A stretch of DNA of 40,553 bases from Chloroflexota bacterium (GCA_023381515.1 JAMCQI010000046.1:1-40553), one strand, 5' to 3'. Positions 32,651 through 40,331 are shown, numbered from the stretch's first letter. Numbers and translations: made by a program. The notes: generated from the sequence alone by a model not told the origin.

Positions 32651-34261
32651 ATGCCTTATACCGCCGAAATCAGTGAATCCATTCAAAGGGTCGAAGCCAG
32701 TCGATCCCGCCGCTTGAATGAGCGTTTTCCAAGTATCTCTCCGGACGAGCGCCAAAGCATTCTCACGCGGTTCCATCCCGATTTTATCACGGCGGCCATG
32801 CGTCCGCTTCTGATCGGCCCTAATAAGGGCGACCGAACCCCAAGAGAGCTCGCGGAGGTTCTCGAGGCACGGCCGCTCGTCGATCCGCGTGTTTTCGATC
32901 TGAGCCGCGTGGATCTCGAGACCGATGTGCTCATCATCGGCGGTGGTGGAGCGGGGGCTTGCGCCGCTCTTCTGGCCGAAGAGCAAGGGGCGCAGGTCAT
33001 CCTCGCCACCAAATTGCGCTTTGGCGATGCGAACACGATGATGGCACAGGGAGGCATCCAGGCGGCGGACAAGGTGAATGATTCACCCGACCAGCACTAC
33101 CTGGATGTGATTGGCGGAGGGGGATTCAAGAACGATCCTGCCCTGGTGGAGGCGCTCGTCAAGGATGCTCCCATCGTCATTCACTGGCTGGAGCAGCTTG
33201 GGGTCATGTTCGAAAAGACGCCGCAAGGAGAGATGGTCACTATTCACGGCGGCGGCACCTCGCGCAAACGAATGCATTTCGCGCGTGATTATTCAGGGGC
33301 CGAAATCATGCGCGTGCTGCGCGATGAGGTGCGCAATCGCGAGCGAGTCCGCGTAATCGAATTTTCACCGGCGATCGAGTTGGTCAAGAACGCGCGCGGC
33401 GAATGTGCAGGCGCCATCCTGCGGAATCTCGAGACGAACGAGCATCTGCTCGTCCGCGCCAAAACGACGGTGATCGCGACCGGCGGGGGCGGACGGCTGC
33501 ATTATCAGGGCTTTCCCACGACGAATCATTACGGCGCGACGGCAGATGGCTTGGTGCTCGCCTACCGCGCCGGGGCGAAACTCGGCTTTATTGACACGAT
33601 GCAATATCACCCGACCGGCGCTGCCTTCCCCGAGCAGATTCTGGGACAGCTTGTCACCGAAAAAGTGCGCAGCCTTGGTGCACAGATATGCAACGCGGAC
33701 GGCGAACAGTTCGTATATCCGCTCGAGACGCGCGATGTCGAAGCGGCGGCTTTTATCCGCGAGTGCGAGGAACGCGGACGTGGCGTCAAGACTCCAACGG
33801 GGCAGGTCGGGGTGTGGCTCGACTCTCCGATGATCGACGTTTTGAATGGGTCCGGGACGACCGCCAAAGAATTGCCTGCGATGGTACGTCAATACAAGCG
33901 CTTTGACATCGACATGATCAAGGAACCCATTCTCGTCTATCCCACTCTTCATTATCAGAACGGAGGGATACTGATTCAGCCGGATGGCGCAACAGGGGTG
34001 CCGAACTTGTACGTGGCAGGGGAGGCCTCAGGGGGAGTCCACGGGCGCAACCGGCTCATGGGAAACAGTCTGCTCGACATTTGCGTCTTTGGCCGGAGGG
34101 CCGGCCGGGCGGCGGCGTTACGTGCACAAGAATATGTTGACGGAGCGCCACTCACTCTCGACCATGTCGCCGCATGGGAAAAGGAGCGCTCAGCTGCCGG
34201 GCTCGACGGAGACCGGGCGAGTCCCGTGATCCTGCCGGATTATGTGAGGCATGTGAGATAG
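32651..34261 (+). CDS. FrdA/SdhA-type FAD flavoprotein with N-terminal extension
   Basis: A 536-residue flavoprotein of the fumarate reductase/succinate dehydrogenase/aspartate oxidase family. The FAD motif IIGGGGAGACAA begins near residue 95, after an unusual 90-residue N-terminal extension. Family blocks include FGDANTMMAQGGIQAA, HGGGTSRKR, ATGGGGRLHYQGF, MQYHPTGAAFPE and GGVHGRNRLMGNSLLD. A fumarate-type reaction is likely, but succinate, aspartate or another acid is possible. No membrane anchor is encoded beside it; the only FrdB-like protein is at 21473, about 10 kb away. A strong AAGGAGG precedes the ATG. An inverted repeat follows before the convergent fabH. Confidence 0.9.
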   Translation: MPYTAEISESIQRVEASRSRRLNERFPSISPDERQSILTRFHPDFITAAMRPLLIGPNKGDRTPRELAEVLEARPLVDPRVFDLSRVDLETDVLIIGGGGAGACAALLAEEQGAQVILATKLRFGDANTMMAQGGIQAADKVNDSPDQHYLDVIGGGGFKNDPALVEALVKDAPIVIHWLEQLGVMFEKTPQGEMVTIHGGGTSRKRMHFARDYSGAEIMRVLRDEVRNRERVRVIEFSPAIELVKNARGECAGAILRNLETNEHLLVRAKTTVIATGGGGRLHYQGFPTTNHYGATADGLVLAYRAGAKLGFIDTMQYHPTGAAFPEQILGQLVTEKVRSLGAQICNADGEQFVYPLETRDVEAAAFIRECEERGRGVKTPTGQVGVWLDSPMIDVLNGSGTTAKELPAMVRQYKRFDIDMIKEPILVYPTLHYQNGGILIQPDGATGVPNLYVAGEASGGVHGRNRLMGNSLLDICVFGRRAGRAAALRAQEYVDGAPLTLDHVAAWEKERSAAGLDGDRASPVILPDYVRHVR

Positions 34262-34278
34262 GCAAGAGTTACGGGGAG

Positions 34279-34328
34279 ATTGCTTCGGGTTCGTCCATCA
34301 GGGATTGGATGGACGAACCCGAAGCAAT
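34279..34328. repeat. Perfect 21-bp palindromic repeat between convergent genes
   Basis: ATTGCTTCGGGTTCG... (34279-34299) is exactly inverted at 34308-34328, with an eight-base loop. The same left arm, and a similar right arm followed by GACGGGG, recur at 40332-40380, so this is a dispersed REP/MITE-like element. Its place between two converging genes would also let it terminate both transcripts. Bases 34329-34377 contain no gene. Confidence 0.75.
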
Positions 34329-34377
34329 GACGGGGACGCAGGATCTTTCTGTAGCCAAACTAGACCCGGTTTCTTTT

Positions 34378-35511
34378 TTATTTCCGTTCAAGGAATTCGA
34401 GCACGTTGCTCAGTGCAGCGTCCACGTGACGCAGGAGGCGTGCGAGAATCGAGCGGATGCCGAACCAGCTGTAGCGCAGTTGGCTCGCCGCTGCCCGCGG
34501 CGGCGCGGGGGCGCGGGGCTTGAGCGCGCTCCATTGGAGCGCACAGGCAGCCCAGGTCAGACCGGCGCCAAAACCGACCATCAGTAGCCGATCGCCCGGT
34601 TTGACCCGGCCCGCATCGATGGCCTCGCACAGGGCAATGGGAATAGAAGCGGAAGAGGTATTTCCGAACCGTTCGATGTTGACGTACACCTTGTCCGGAG
34701 GGAGTTTGAGACTCTTGGCCGCGCTATTGATAATGCGCGCATTTGCTTGATGAGGGATAAAGAGGTCAATCGTCTCCAGCGGCCAGCCGGCCTGCTGGAC
34801 GACCTGACGGGAGGCCTGCGCCATCACGCGCGTGGCAAAGCGGTAGACCTCGCGCCCGTTCATCTTGATATAGTGCATCCCCGAGGTGACCGTCTCGGGT
34901 CCCGCCGGGTTTTTAGCGCCGCCTCCCGGAACGATCAATAGCTCACCCCCCGAACCATCCGAACCCAGGACAGACGCGAGCACGCCCCCCGGCTGGTCGC
35001 TTCCCCGCAGAATCACCGCGCCTGCGCCGTCCGCAAAAAGGATGCAGGTAGCTCGGTCCTTCCAGTCCACAATGCGAGACAGGGTTTCCGAGCCGATGAC
35101 GAGAATCGTATTGTACATGCCCCCGCGAATCAAGCCCGCGGCGGTGGAGAGGCCGTACACAAAGCCCGAACAGCCGGCTTCGAGATCAAATGCGCCCGCC
35201 TTGTCCGCGCCCAGGGCATCCTGAACGAGACAGGCCGTGGCCGGGAAGGGATATTCCGGCGAAGCGGTGGAGACGATAATGAGCTCGATATCGCTCGGAT
35301 TAACGTCCGCGACCTCGACCGCCTCCCGCGCCGCGTGCAAGGCCATGAGGGCGGTGGATTCCTTGGGAGAGGCAATATGGCGCTCCTGGATTCCGCTGTG
35401 CTCGCGGATCCAGCCGTCGGTCGTATCCACCATCTTTGACAGATCGTCGTTAGTCAACGTCTTGGGCGGGACGTACTTGCCCCACCCAATAATGTGCGCA
35501 TAGCGCGGCAT
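34378..35511 (-). CDS. fabH: 3-oxoacyl-ACP synthase III (KAS III)
   Basis: A 377-residue FabH that condenses acetyl- or another acyl-CoA with malonyl-ACP to begin fatty acid synthesis. The catalytic cysteine is C114 in DLEAGCSGF; the histidine lies in FIPHQANARI and the asparagine in ERFGNTSSASIP. It opens with the typical YVPPKTLTNDDLSKMVDTTDGWI. The fold should end near GAGLTWAACALQW. About 50 further residues, rich in arginine, alanine and proline and then helical, extend past the family's usual 320-330. It follows fabF on the minus strand with a 54-base gap and ends near the palindrome at 34279. Confidence 0.95.
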   Translation of the reverse strand: MPRYAHIIGWGKYVPPKTLTNDDLSKMVDTTDGWIREHSGIQERHIASPKESTALMALHAAREAVEVADVNPSDIELIIVSTASPEYPFPATACLVQDALGADKAGAFDLEAGCSGFVYGLSTAAGLIRGGMYNTILVIGSETLSRIVDWKDRATCILFADGAGAVILRGSDQPGGVLASVLGSDGSGGELLIVPGGGAKNPAGPETVTSGMHYIKMNGREVYRFATRVMAQASRQVVQQAGWPLETIDLFIPHQANARIINSAAKSLKLPPDKVYVNIERFGNTSSASIPIALCEAIDAGRVKPGDRLLMVGFGAGLTWAACALQWSALKPRAPAPPRAAASQLRYSWFGIRSILARLLRHVDAALSNVLEFLERK

Positions 35512-35565
35512 GACCTACTCCAGGTGTGAGGTCAGAGCGAGGATCGTCGAATGCGGCATCTTTGG

Positions 35566-36813
35566 TTAAGAGTCAAATTTCTGCAAAATGAGGCTCGCGT
35601 TATGCCCGCCCAAGCCAATGGAATTCGACATCACGGTACGAATGTCCTGAGAACGGGCGGTATTGGGGACGTAATCCAGATCGCAGGCGGGATCAGGGGT
35701 CACATAGTTGATGGTTGGGGGCAGGACTTGGTCCTGCAGCGCCTTTAGGCAGATGATTGCTTCGATGGCACCGGCGGCACCCAACGTATGCCCAATCATC
35801 GATTTGGTCGAACTGACGGCGAGGTGATGGGCGTGATCGCCAAAAACTTGCTTGATCGCATTCGTCTCAACCGCATCGTTGAGCTTGGTGCCAGTGCCGT
35901 GCGCGTTGATATAGGCGACTTGATCAGGCTCGATCCGGGCGCGCCGTAGGGCCCACTGCATCGCCCGGCCGATCCCCTCTCCTTCTGCATCTGGCGCAGC
36001 GAAATGGTTGGCATCCGCGCTCGTACCGTATCCGATGACTGCCCCATATGTGTGTGCGCCGCGCGCCCGCGCGTGGTCGGCATTCTCGAGGACGAGGATG
36101 CCGGCACCTTCCCCCATGACGAAACCATCGCGCGTGGCGTCGAACGGGCGGCAGGCTCTCGCGGGCTCTTCGTTTCGGGTCGAAAGCACGCCCATTACAT
36201 TAAAACCGGCAAAAGCGACCGGCTGGAGGCAGGCTTCCGTCCCTCCGCAGACGACGACATCCGCGTCGCCGCGTTTGATCATCTCGGCGGCTTCGCCAAT
36301 GGCATTCACGCCCGTGGCGCACGCGGAAACGACGGCCATGTTTGGTCCCTTGATGCCAAACTCGATCGCCACTTGGCCGGCCGCCGTATCCACCAAGATC
36401 ATGGGGATAAAGAAAGGGCTCACGCGGCGGGGGCCGCGCGTCTCCAGCACCTTGGTTTGTTCGGGGACAGAGAGCGCCCCGCCGACGCCGCTCCCGATCA
36501 CGATGGCGATTCGCTCGTTGTTGCTTTCGTCGATTTCAAGGCGCGCATCGACCACTGCTTCACGAGCGGCGACGACAGCGAATTGGACAAAGCGTTCTAG
36601 CCGGCGAGCTTCCTTGACGTCAAAATGGGATTTGGGGTCGAACCCCTTGACCTCGCCTGCGATCTGGGTCGCGAGATTCGAGGGATCGAACGAGCTGATG
36701 CGCGCAATTCCGGAACGTCCGGCTTTCAAGTTCTCCCAAAATGTGGTAACATTGTTTCCCGCCGGCGTTAGAGCACCCATACCGGTAACTACCACTCGCA
36801 TGTCGCCCGTCAT
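35566..36813 (-). CDS. fabF: 3-oxoacyl-ACP synthase II (KAS II)
   Basis: A 415-residue elongating condensing enzyme. The C-H-H triad is seen as C165 in VVSACATG, the histidine of INAHGTGTKLND and that of MIGHTLGAAGA. RVVVTGMGALTPAG opens the protein and SNSIGLGGHNASLI closes it. The first ATG (36813) has AAGGAG seven bases upstream; a second ATG four codons later is less well placed. A -10 element lies 43 bases upstream. Transcribed with fabH, and divergent from plsX, it forms a fatty-acid/phospholipid precursor locus. Confidence 0.96.
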   Translation of the reverse strand: MTGDMRVVVTGMGALTPAGNNVTTFWENLKAGRSGIARISSFDPSNLATQIAGEVKGFDPKSHFDVKEARRLERFVQFAVVAAREAVVDARLEIDESNNERIAIVIGSGVGGALSVPEQTKVLETRGPRRVSPFFIPMILVDTAAGQVAIEFGIKGPNMAVVSACATGVNAIGEAAEMIKRGDADVVVCGGTEACLQPVAFAGFNVMGVLSTRNEEPARACRPFDATRDGFVMGEGAGILVLENADHARARGAHTYGAVIGYGTSADANHFAAPDAEGEGIGRAMQWALRRARIEPDQVAYINAHGTGTKLNDAVETNAIKQVFGDHAHHLAVSSTKSMIGHTLGAAGAIEAIICLKALQDQVLPPTINYVTPDPACDLDYVPNTARSQDIRTVMSNSIGLGGHNASLILQKFDS

Positions 36814-36855
36814 CCCTCAGCTCCTTGTCGTTTGCACGCCATTTCCGGTTCTTTC

Positions 36856-36864
36856 ATTATAACA
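36856..36864 (-). promoter_or_regulatory. Extended -10 element for fabF-fabH
   Basis: On the minus strand TGTTATAAT (complement of 36856-36864) is a perfect extended -10 hexamer. No strong -35 is present 16-18 bases upstream, which is tolerated by extended -10 promoters. The predicted start of transcription lies about 36 bases before the fabF ATG. Confidence 0.5.
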
Positions 36865-36926
36865 CCAGTGGCCTAGACAGGACGCGCCCGCACACGGGCG
36901 AATGAATTCGCTGCAACCCACACCAA

Positions 36927-36970
36927 AGTCGCCCCGCTGGGGAGCGCGGGGTCTATGACCTCCGGCGACT
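36927..36970. repeat. Dispersed GC-rich repeat, intergenic copy
   Basis: AGTCGCC (36927-36933) and GGCGACT (36964-36970) are perfect terminal inverted repeats. They flank an internal hairpin (CCCCGC/GCGGGG) and the words CTGGGG, GCGGGGTCTA and GACC. The same words recur in order at 40221-40262, and partly, reversed, inside the giant HdrA gene at 16641-16668. The whole fabF-plsX interval (36814-37251) holds no gene. After this repeat come AT-rich imperfect repeats (37044-37140) and the 9-base tandem repeat. Confidence 0.55.
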
Positions 36971-37175
36971 GGGGAATGGTGAGGCCTCGGCCGACTGGGG
37001 ACCCAAAAACGTGACTGCTACCCCAGCCTCGGTACCCTTGCCAGCACATGGATAACATGGATAAATGGATATGTCGGTGAAGAGAGTTGGATGGTTATGT
37101 AGTTCTGTAGTTGGATAATTGGCGGTTAGGCGGTTTGGCGATTGGGAGAGGGAGAATATCGGTACCCACACTGAC

Positions 37176-37211
37176 AAATGGGTGAAATGGGTGAAATGGG
37201 TGAAATGGGTG
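37176..37211. repeat. Four perfect copies of a 9-bp tandem repeat
   Basis: AAATGGGTG is repeated four times without mismatch, ending 40 bases before the plsX ATG. Copy-number change would alter the leader by multiples of nine. An open frame through it is a by-product of the repeat. Confidence 0.9.
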
Positions 37212-37251
37212 TAGGAAGGGTTCTGTTTATCAAACATAAAGGTGGGACAAG

Positions 37252-38247
37252 ATGCGAATTGCGATCGATGCCACGGGTGGAGATCATGCACCTCATGCAA
37301 TCGTGGAAGGAGCGGTTCTCGCTGCCCGCGACTATGGGATCGGAATCAGCCTGGTTGGACAGGCTCGAGCGGTCGAGTCCGAGTTGGCCCAACACGATAC
37401 GCGGGGTCTTGACATCGGCGTCATAGACGCGCCCGAGACCATTCGGTTTGACGAGCAGCCGGCTCTTGTGGTCAAGACCCGCAAGGGCCTTGCCATGCGT
37501 GTCATGTGCGATCTCGTGGTGGCAGGACGGGCGGACGCGTGCGTGACGATGGGGCACACGGGCGCGGCGCTCGTCGCGGGAGTCCTGACCTTTGGACGCA
37601 TTGAGGGAGTCGCGCGGCCGGCGGTCGGCGTCTGGCTTTTGGGGCTGCAACCTGACACGTTTCTCATCGACGTGGGTGCGAATGTGGACTGCAAGCCCGA
37701 ATACCTCCTCCATTTTGCACTGATGGGAAGCGTCTTTATGGAACGGATGCGAGGCATCGTGAATCCACGCGTTGCGCTCCTCGCGAACGGCGCTGAGGAC
37801 AACAAAGGTAACGCGCTCGTCCAGGCAGCCTTTCCGCTTCTCCAAAAGAGCGGCTTGAATTTCATCGGCAATGTCGAAGGGTACGATCTTCCGACGGCCA
37901 AAGCCAATGTGGTGGTCATGGATGGCTTGGCCGGGAATGTGGTGCTGAAATACACCGAGAGTCTCTCCGAACACCTCTTGAATTTGGCGGAGCAGGAGTT
38001 GGCGGGGCGGCTCTCGGGCGAATCTTGGAATCAAGCGCGTGAGGTCATTGGCGACTTGCGGCGGCGGAGCGATTATGCCGAGACAGGAGCCATCCCCTTG
38101 CTCGGGGTTAACCACCTCCTCCTCATTGGGCACGGCCGTTCGGGCGCCAAAGCCACGAAGAGCGCGATTGGCGAGGCAAAACAGGCCGTCGAGGCCGGGC
38201 TCGTCGATGCCATCCGCGAGGGGCTGGCCAAGTTGCGCCACGCGTGA
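37252..38247 (+). CDS. plsX: Phosphate acyltransferase PlsX
   Basis: A 331-residue protein making acyl-phosphate from acyl-ACP for phosphatidic acid synthesis. RIAIDATGGDHAPHAIVEGAV opens it, and VMCDLVVAGRADACVTMGHTGA, DVGANVDCKPEYLL, NVEGYDLPTAKANVVVMDG and GNVVLKYTES are family signatures. Length and ends are typical. The ATG at 37252 has AGGTGGGA upstream. The divergent placement against fabF-fabH keeps the lipid genes together. A palindromic repeat follows within 20 bases of the stop. Confidence 0.95.
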   Translation: MRIAIDATGGDHAPHAIVEGAVLAARDYGIGISLVGQARAVESELAQHDTRGLDIGVIDAPETIRFDEQPALVVKTRKGLAMRVMCDLVVAGRADACVTMGHTGAALVAGVLTFGRIEGVARPAVGVWLLGLQPDTFLIDVGANVDCKPEYLLHFALMGSVFMERMRGIVNPRVALLANGAEDNKGNALVQAAFPLLQKSGLNFIGNVEGYDLPTAKANVVVMDGLAGNVVLKYTESLSEHLLNLAEQELAGRLSGESWNQAREVIGDLRRRSDYAETGAIPLLGVNHLLLIGHGRSGAKATKSAIGEAKQAVEAGLVDAIREGLAKLRHA

Positions 38248-38261
38248 TCATTTGCGGGGAT

Positions 38262-38331
38262 GGGCGACCATCCTTCGACTGCCCCTTCACTTGGTTCAGG
38301 GCTTCGGCTCAGGACAGGCTTCGGGTCGCCC
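38262..38331. repeat. Palindromic dispersed repeat after plsX
   Basis: GGGCGACC (38262-38269) and GGTCGCCC (38324-38331) are exact inverted ends around ATCCTTCGACT...CGGCTCAGGACAGGCTTCGGG. A related sequence with the same words lies at 39321-39390. It may also act as a plsX terminator. The rest of 38332-38610 carries only a HicB-like remnant. Confidence 0.6.
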
Positions 38332-38421
38332 CTACAAGGCAACTACAAGGTAGCGGGGACATGGGGCCGGCGGAGGTGCCGCATTTTGGTGCGCGATGCG
38401 AATAGATATTAACCACCGATT

Positions 38422-38580
38422 TCAGGGATAGACAAGTTGTGGCATATCTTTGCGGCCATCCTGGAGAATTAGCGCTATCGCTTGAGCAAGATTCTCGCGA
38501 CATTCTTCCAGAGTGCGCCCTTGCCCGTTGGCCCCGGGGATTTCTGGACCTTGCCGTTTTCGTTTGTGTAAAGGTTTCAT
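38422..38580 (-). pseudogene. HicB-like antitoxin remnant
   Basis: A 52-residue minus-strand frame contains PEIPGANGQGRTLEECRENLAQAIALIL, quoted here as adjoining segments PEIPGANGQGRTLEE and CRENLAQAIALIL. This is the central part of HicB/DUF1902-type antitoxins (PxxPGxxxxGxTxEEAxxNxxxAI). The usual first two strands (YxVxxExDxxGxY) and a C-terminal DNA-binding domain are missing, and no HicA toxin is evident beside it. A decayed antitoxin is most likely; a functional mini-antitoxin cannot be excluded. Confidence 0.45.
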
Positions 38581-38610
38581 AAGAGATTCAAGGGGTGTGA
38601 CTTTAGTCGC

Positions 38611-38639
38611 TTGAAGCACTTGGCAAGGAATGGTACAAT
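38611..38639 (+). promoter_or_regulatory. Sigma-70 promoter of the hemerythrin gene
   Basis: TTGAAG (38611-38616), exactly 17 bases, then TACAAT (38634-38639) preceded by TGG, giving the extended -10 TGGTACAAT. The predicted transcript starts about 32 bases before the ATG at 38679. This is the best promoter in the window. Confidence 0.7.
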
Positions 38640-38678
38640 CGAGACGTCAAAAAGTGAATCGGAGAACGAGGAGGGCGA

Positions 38679-39251
38679 ATGCAAGCGACTATGGTTTTGC
38701 GCGATGAACATGAGGGTGTTTTGGCCATGCTCACAGTGGTCGAAGCGGCCGCTTACCGTCTACGCGATGGCAAGAGCGTCCCGCCGGACCTCATGCTGAA
38801 TGCGGTTGATTTCTTTCGCAATTTCGTCGACGAGTGTCACCACGGCAAGGAAGAACAGGAACTCTTTCCCACGCTCGCCGAACGCGGTATTCCGAGCGAG
38901 GGAGGCCCCATCGGCGTGATGTTGGCGGAACACGAGCAGGGTCGTGCTTACATCCGGGGGATGAAAGAGGCCGCCGAGCGCTATGCCAAGGGCGACCAGA
39001 AGGCGGTGCCAGCTCTGGTCGAGAATACTTTGGGGTACGTGAAACTGTTGCGAGAGCACATCGAAAAGGAGAACACGGTCCTATTCATGATGGCCGACCA
39101 AGTTCTTTCTGATACAGACAACACTCGATTGTATGAGGCCTTTGAATCGATCGAAAAAGACCACATGGGTCCCGGCGTCCACGAGCGCTATCATGCGATG
39201 ATCGGCGAATACCAAAAGATAGCTGCCGGCTGGAGCAAGGTGCCGGTGTAG
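38679..39251 (+). CDS. Hemerythrin (HHE cation-binding) domain protein
   Basis: A 190-residue four-helix-bundle protein that should bind a non-heme di-iron site for O2, NO or peroxide sensing, transport or repair. Ligand-type motifs are LRDEHEGV near residue 10, DECHHGKEEQELFP, MLAEHEQGR and LREHIEKENTVLF. GAGGAGGG precedes the ATG. It is a single gene with its own promoter and terminator, next to no obvious partner; oxygen or nitrosative stress protection of the oxygen-sensitive Hdr/hydrogenase proteins is a reasonable guess. Confidence 0.92.
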   Translation: MQATMVLRDEHEGVLAMLTVVEAAAYRLRDGKSVPPDLMLNAVDFFRNFVDECHHGKEEQELFPTLAERGIPSEGGPIGVMLAEHEQGRAYIRGMKEAAERYAKGDQKAVPALVENTLGYVKLLREHIEKENTVLFMMADQVLSDTDNTRLYEAFESIEKDHMGPGVHERYHAMIGEYQKIAAGWSKVPV

Positions 39252-39320
39252 CAAAGGGGCGCGGTTCCGATTGGGCGCGGGCGCGAGCGGAGCAGGCATC
39301 TCCTACGACTGCGTCCCGCA

Positions 39321-39390
39321 ATCCTTCGACTACGCGGCACAAATCGCCGCTCCGCTCGGGACGCGGGGCTCCGCTCAGGATGCTTTCGGG
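39321..39390. repeat. Second copy of the ATCCTTCGACT...CTCAGGA repeat
   Basis: ATCCTTCGACT, GGGGCTCCGCTCAGGA and GCTTTCGGG occur in the same order as at 38270-38325. The copy is less symmetrical and lacks the terminal GGGCGACC arms. Confidence 0.5.
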
Positions 39391-39453
39391 ACTCCTCTGG
39401 GTGAAGCCCAACCTCCCGCTTGACGGCGGATCCATATAGCACGACAATAGATG

Positions 39454-39492
39454 GAGCCCCCGCAGTTCACGTGAACTGCGGGGGCTCTTTTT
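39454..39492 (+). terminator. Strong intrinsic terminator with 17-bp perfect stem
   Basis: GAGCCCCCGCAGTTCAC (39454-39470) is exactly complementary to 39471-39487, followed by TTTTT. It terminates the hemerythrin transcript on the plus strand. It also lies 31 bases past the end of the convergent PDZ gene, but without a T-run in that direction. Confidence 0.9.
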
Positions 39493-39522
39493 ACAGGGAC
39501 CCTGTTTCTGTACTTGCGGTGC

Positions 39523-40089
39523 TTAGCCGTTCGGTAGACTGGTGCTAGTGGGTGTCGGGAAGACGCGGAGACCTGGCACGGAAGGCGCGAACCGGACGCC
39601 GAGATAGGCCGTGTTACTATTCTGTGGGGACGAGCCCAGTTCGGCATTCAAGGTGAGCGTCTGCGAATTGCGCAGAACGGTGAGATTCACCTTGTCGCCC
39701 GGCTTGTGTGCTCCGATCAATTCCGCGAGTGTGTGATTCTGATCAATCGAAGTGTTGCCCACCGCGGTGATGATGTCGCCGGCCTCCAGCCCGGCCTTAG
39801 CGGCGGGGCTATTCGCTTCGACCTCAACTACAATGGCCCCATTGGGCACATTTTGCGTTGGCGGTACGACACGCTGCGGATTGGTCGGTGACTGTGGATT
39901 GGAGGGCACGGGTTGCCGAAAAATCCCTGTCCCCGGCCTGAACGGCACCCCTAGTTGGAAATTCCTGCCTACCGTGAAGCGGATGCTCTGACCGAGAAAG
40001 AACCCCGTGGTTCCTCCAGCCAGAGCGCCCAAGATCAGGCCAAGGACGAGCATGCCGATGGCCAGCAATACAGCACCACGAGTGCTCAT
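39523..40089 (-). CDS. Membrane-anchored PDZ-domain protein without protease domain
   Basis: A 188-residue protein with an N-terminal transmembrane helix (about 6-35, glycine/leucine-rich), a proline/asparagine-rich linker (45-80) and one PDZ domain (about 85-160). The PDZ contains NSPAAKAGLEAGDIITAVGN and KPGDKVNLTVLRNSQ, as in HtrA/DegP and S2P-type proteases. No trypsin-like or metalloprotease domain is present, so it probably binds C-termini of exported proteins or works as an adaptor. The ATG at 40089 has AAAGGA about seven bases upstream. It could descend from an HtrA gene that lost its protease part. Confidence 0.85.
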   Translation of the reverse strand: MSTRGAVLLAIGMLVLGLILGALAGGTTGFFLGQSIRFTVGRNFQLGVPFRPGTGIFRQPVPSNPQSPTNPQRVVPPTQNVPNGAIVVEVEANSPAAKAGLEAGDIITAVGNTSIDQNHTLAELIGAHKPGDKVNLTVLRNSQTLTLNAELGSSPQNSNTAYLGVRFAPSVPGLRVFPTPTSTSLPNG

Positions 40090-40139
40090 AAGTTGTCCTT
40101 TCTCTTCTCCCTGCAGCAGGATTCACGATCGCAGATATA

Positions 40140-40145
40140 ATTATA
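40140..40145 (-). promoter_or_regulatory. Possible -10 element of the PDZ gene
   Basis: On the minus strand TATAAT (complement of 40140-40145) lies 51 bases before the ATG. The expected -35 position has no good match, so it stands on the -10 alone. Confidence 0.35.
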
Positions 40146-40220
40146 GTCCTGTCCATTAAAGGAGAATGAGAATTGGATTAGCAATTGGCAAGCCGTTGGT
40201 CAGGGTCACGTGTCACTGCG

Positions 40221-40262
40221 ACCCCCAGAAGTGCTGGGGGTGCGGGGGTCTAGCGACCCGTG
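40221..40262. repeat. Dispersed GC-rich repeat, right-hand copy
   Basis: ACCCCCAG/CTGGGGGT form an 8-bp stem (40221-40241), followed by GCGGGGGTCTAGCGACC, which matches GCGGGGTCTATGACC at 36945-36960. A further palindrome GGGATC-ATC-GATCCC follows at 40262-40276. No gene is visible in 40146-40553. Confidence 0.5.
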
Positions 40263-40331
40263 GGATCATCGATCCCGCGGGGTTTGCGGGACCATAGTGG
40301 GGCGGGCGCAGTCTCCATGACGGGAGTTGAG

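Noticed and set aside
32412..32717. Small plus-strand ORF between the stress protein and the flavoprotein
   Set aside because: Overlaps both neighbours in another frame, with no ribosome site and low-complexity composition.
37176..37211. CRISPR-like array
   Set aside because: The unit is nine bases with no spacers, and no cas genes are present.
37178..37426. Open frame with MGEMGEMGEMG repeats
   Set aside because: It is generated by the 9-bp tandem repeat and then overlaps plsX in another frame; no ribosome site or family match.
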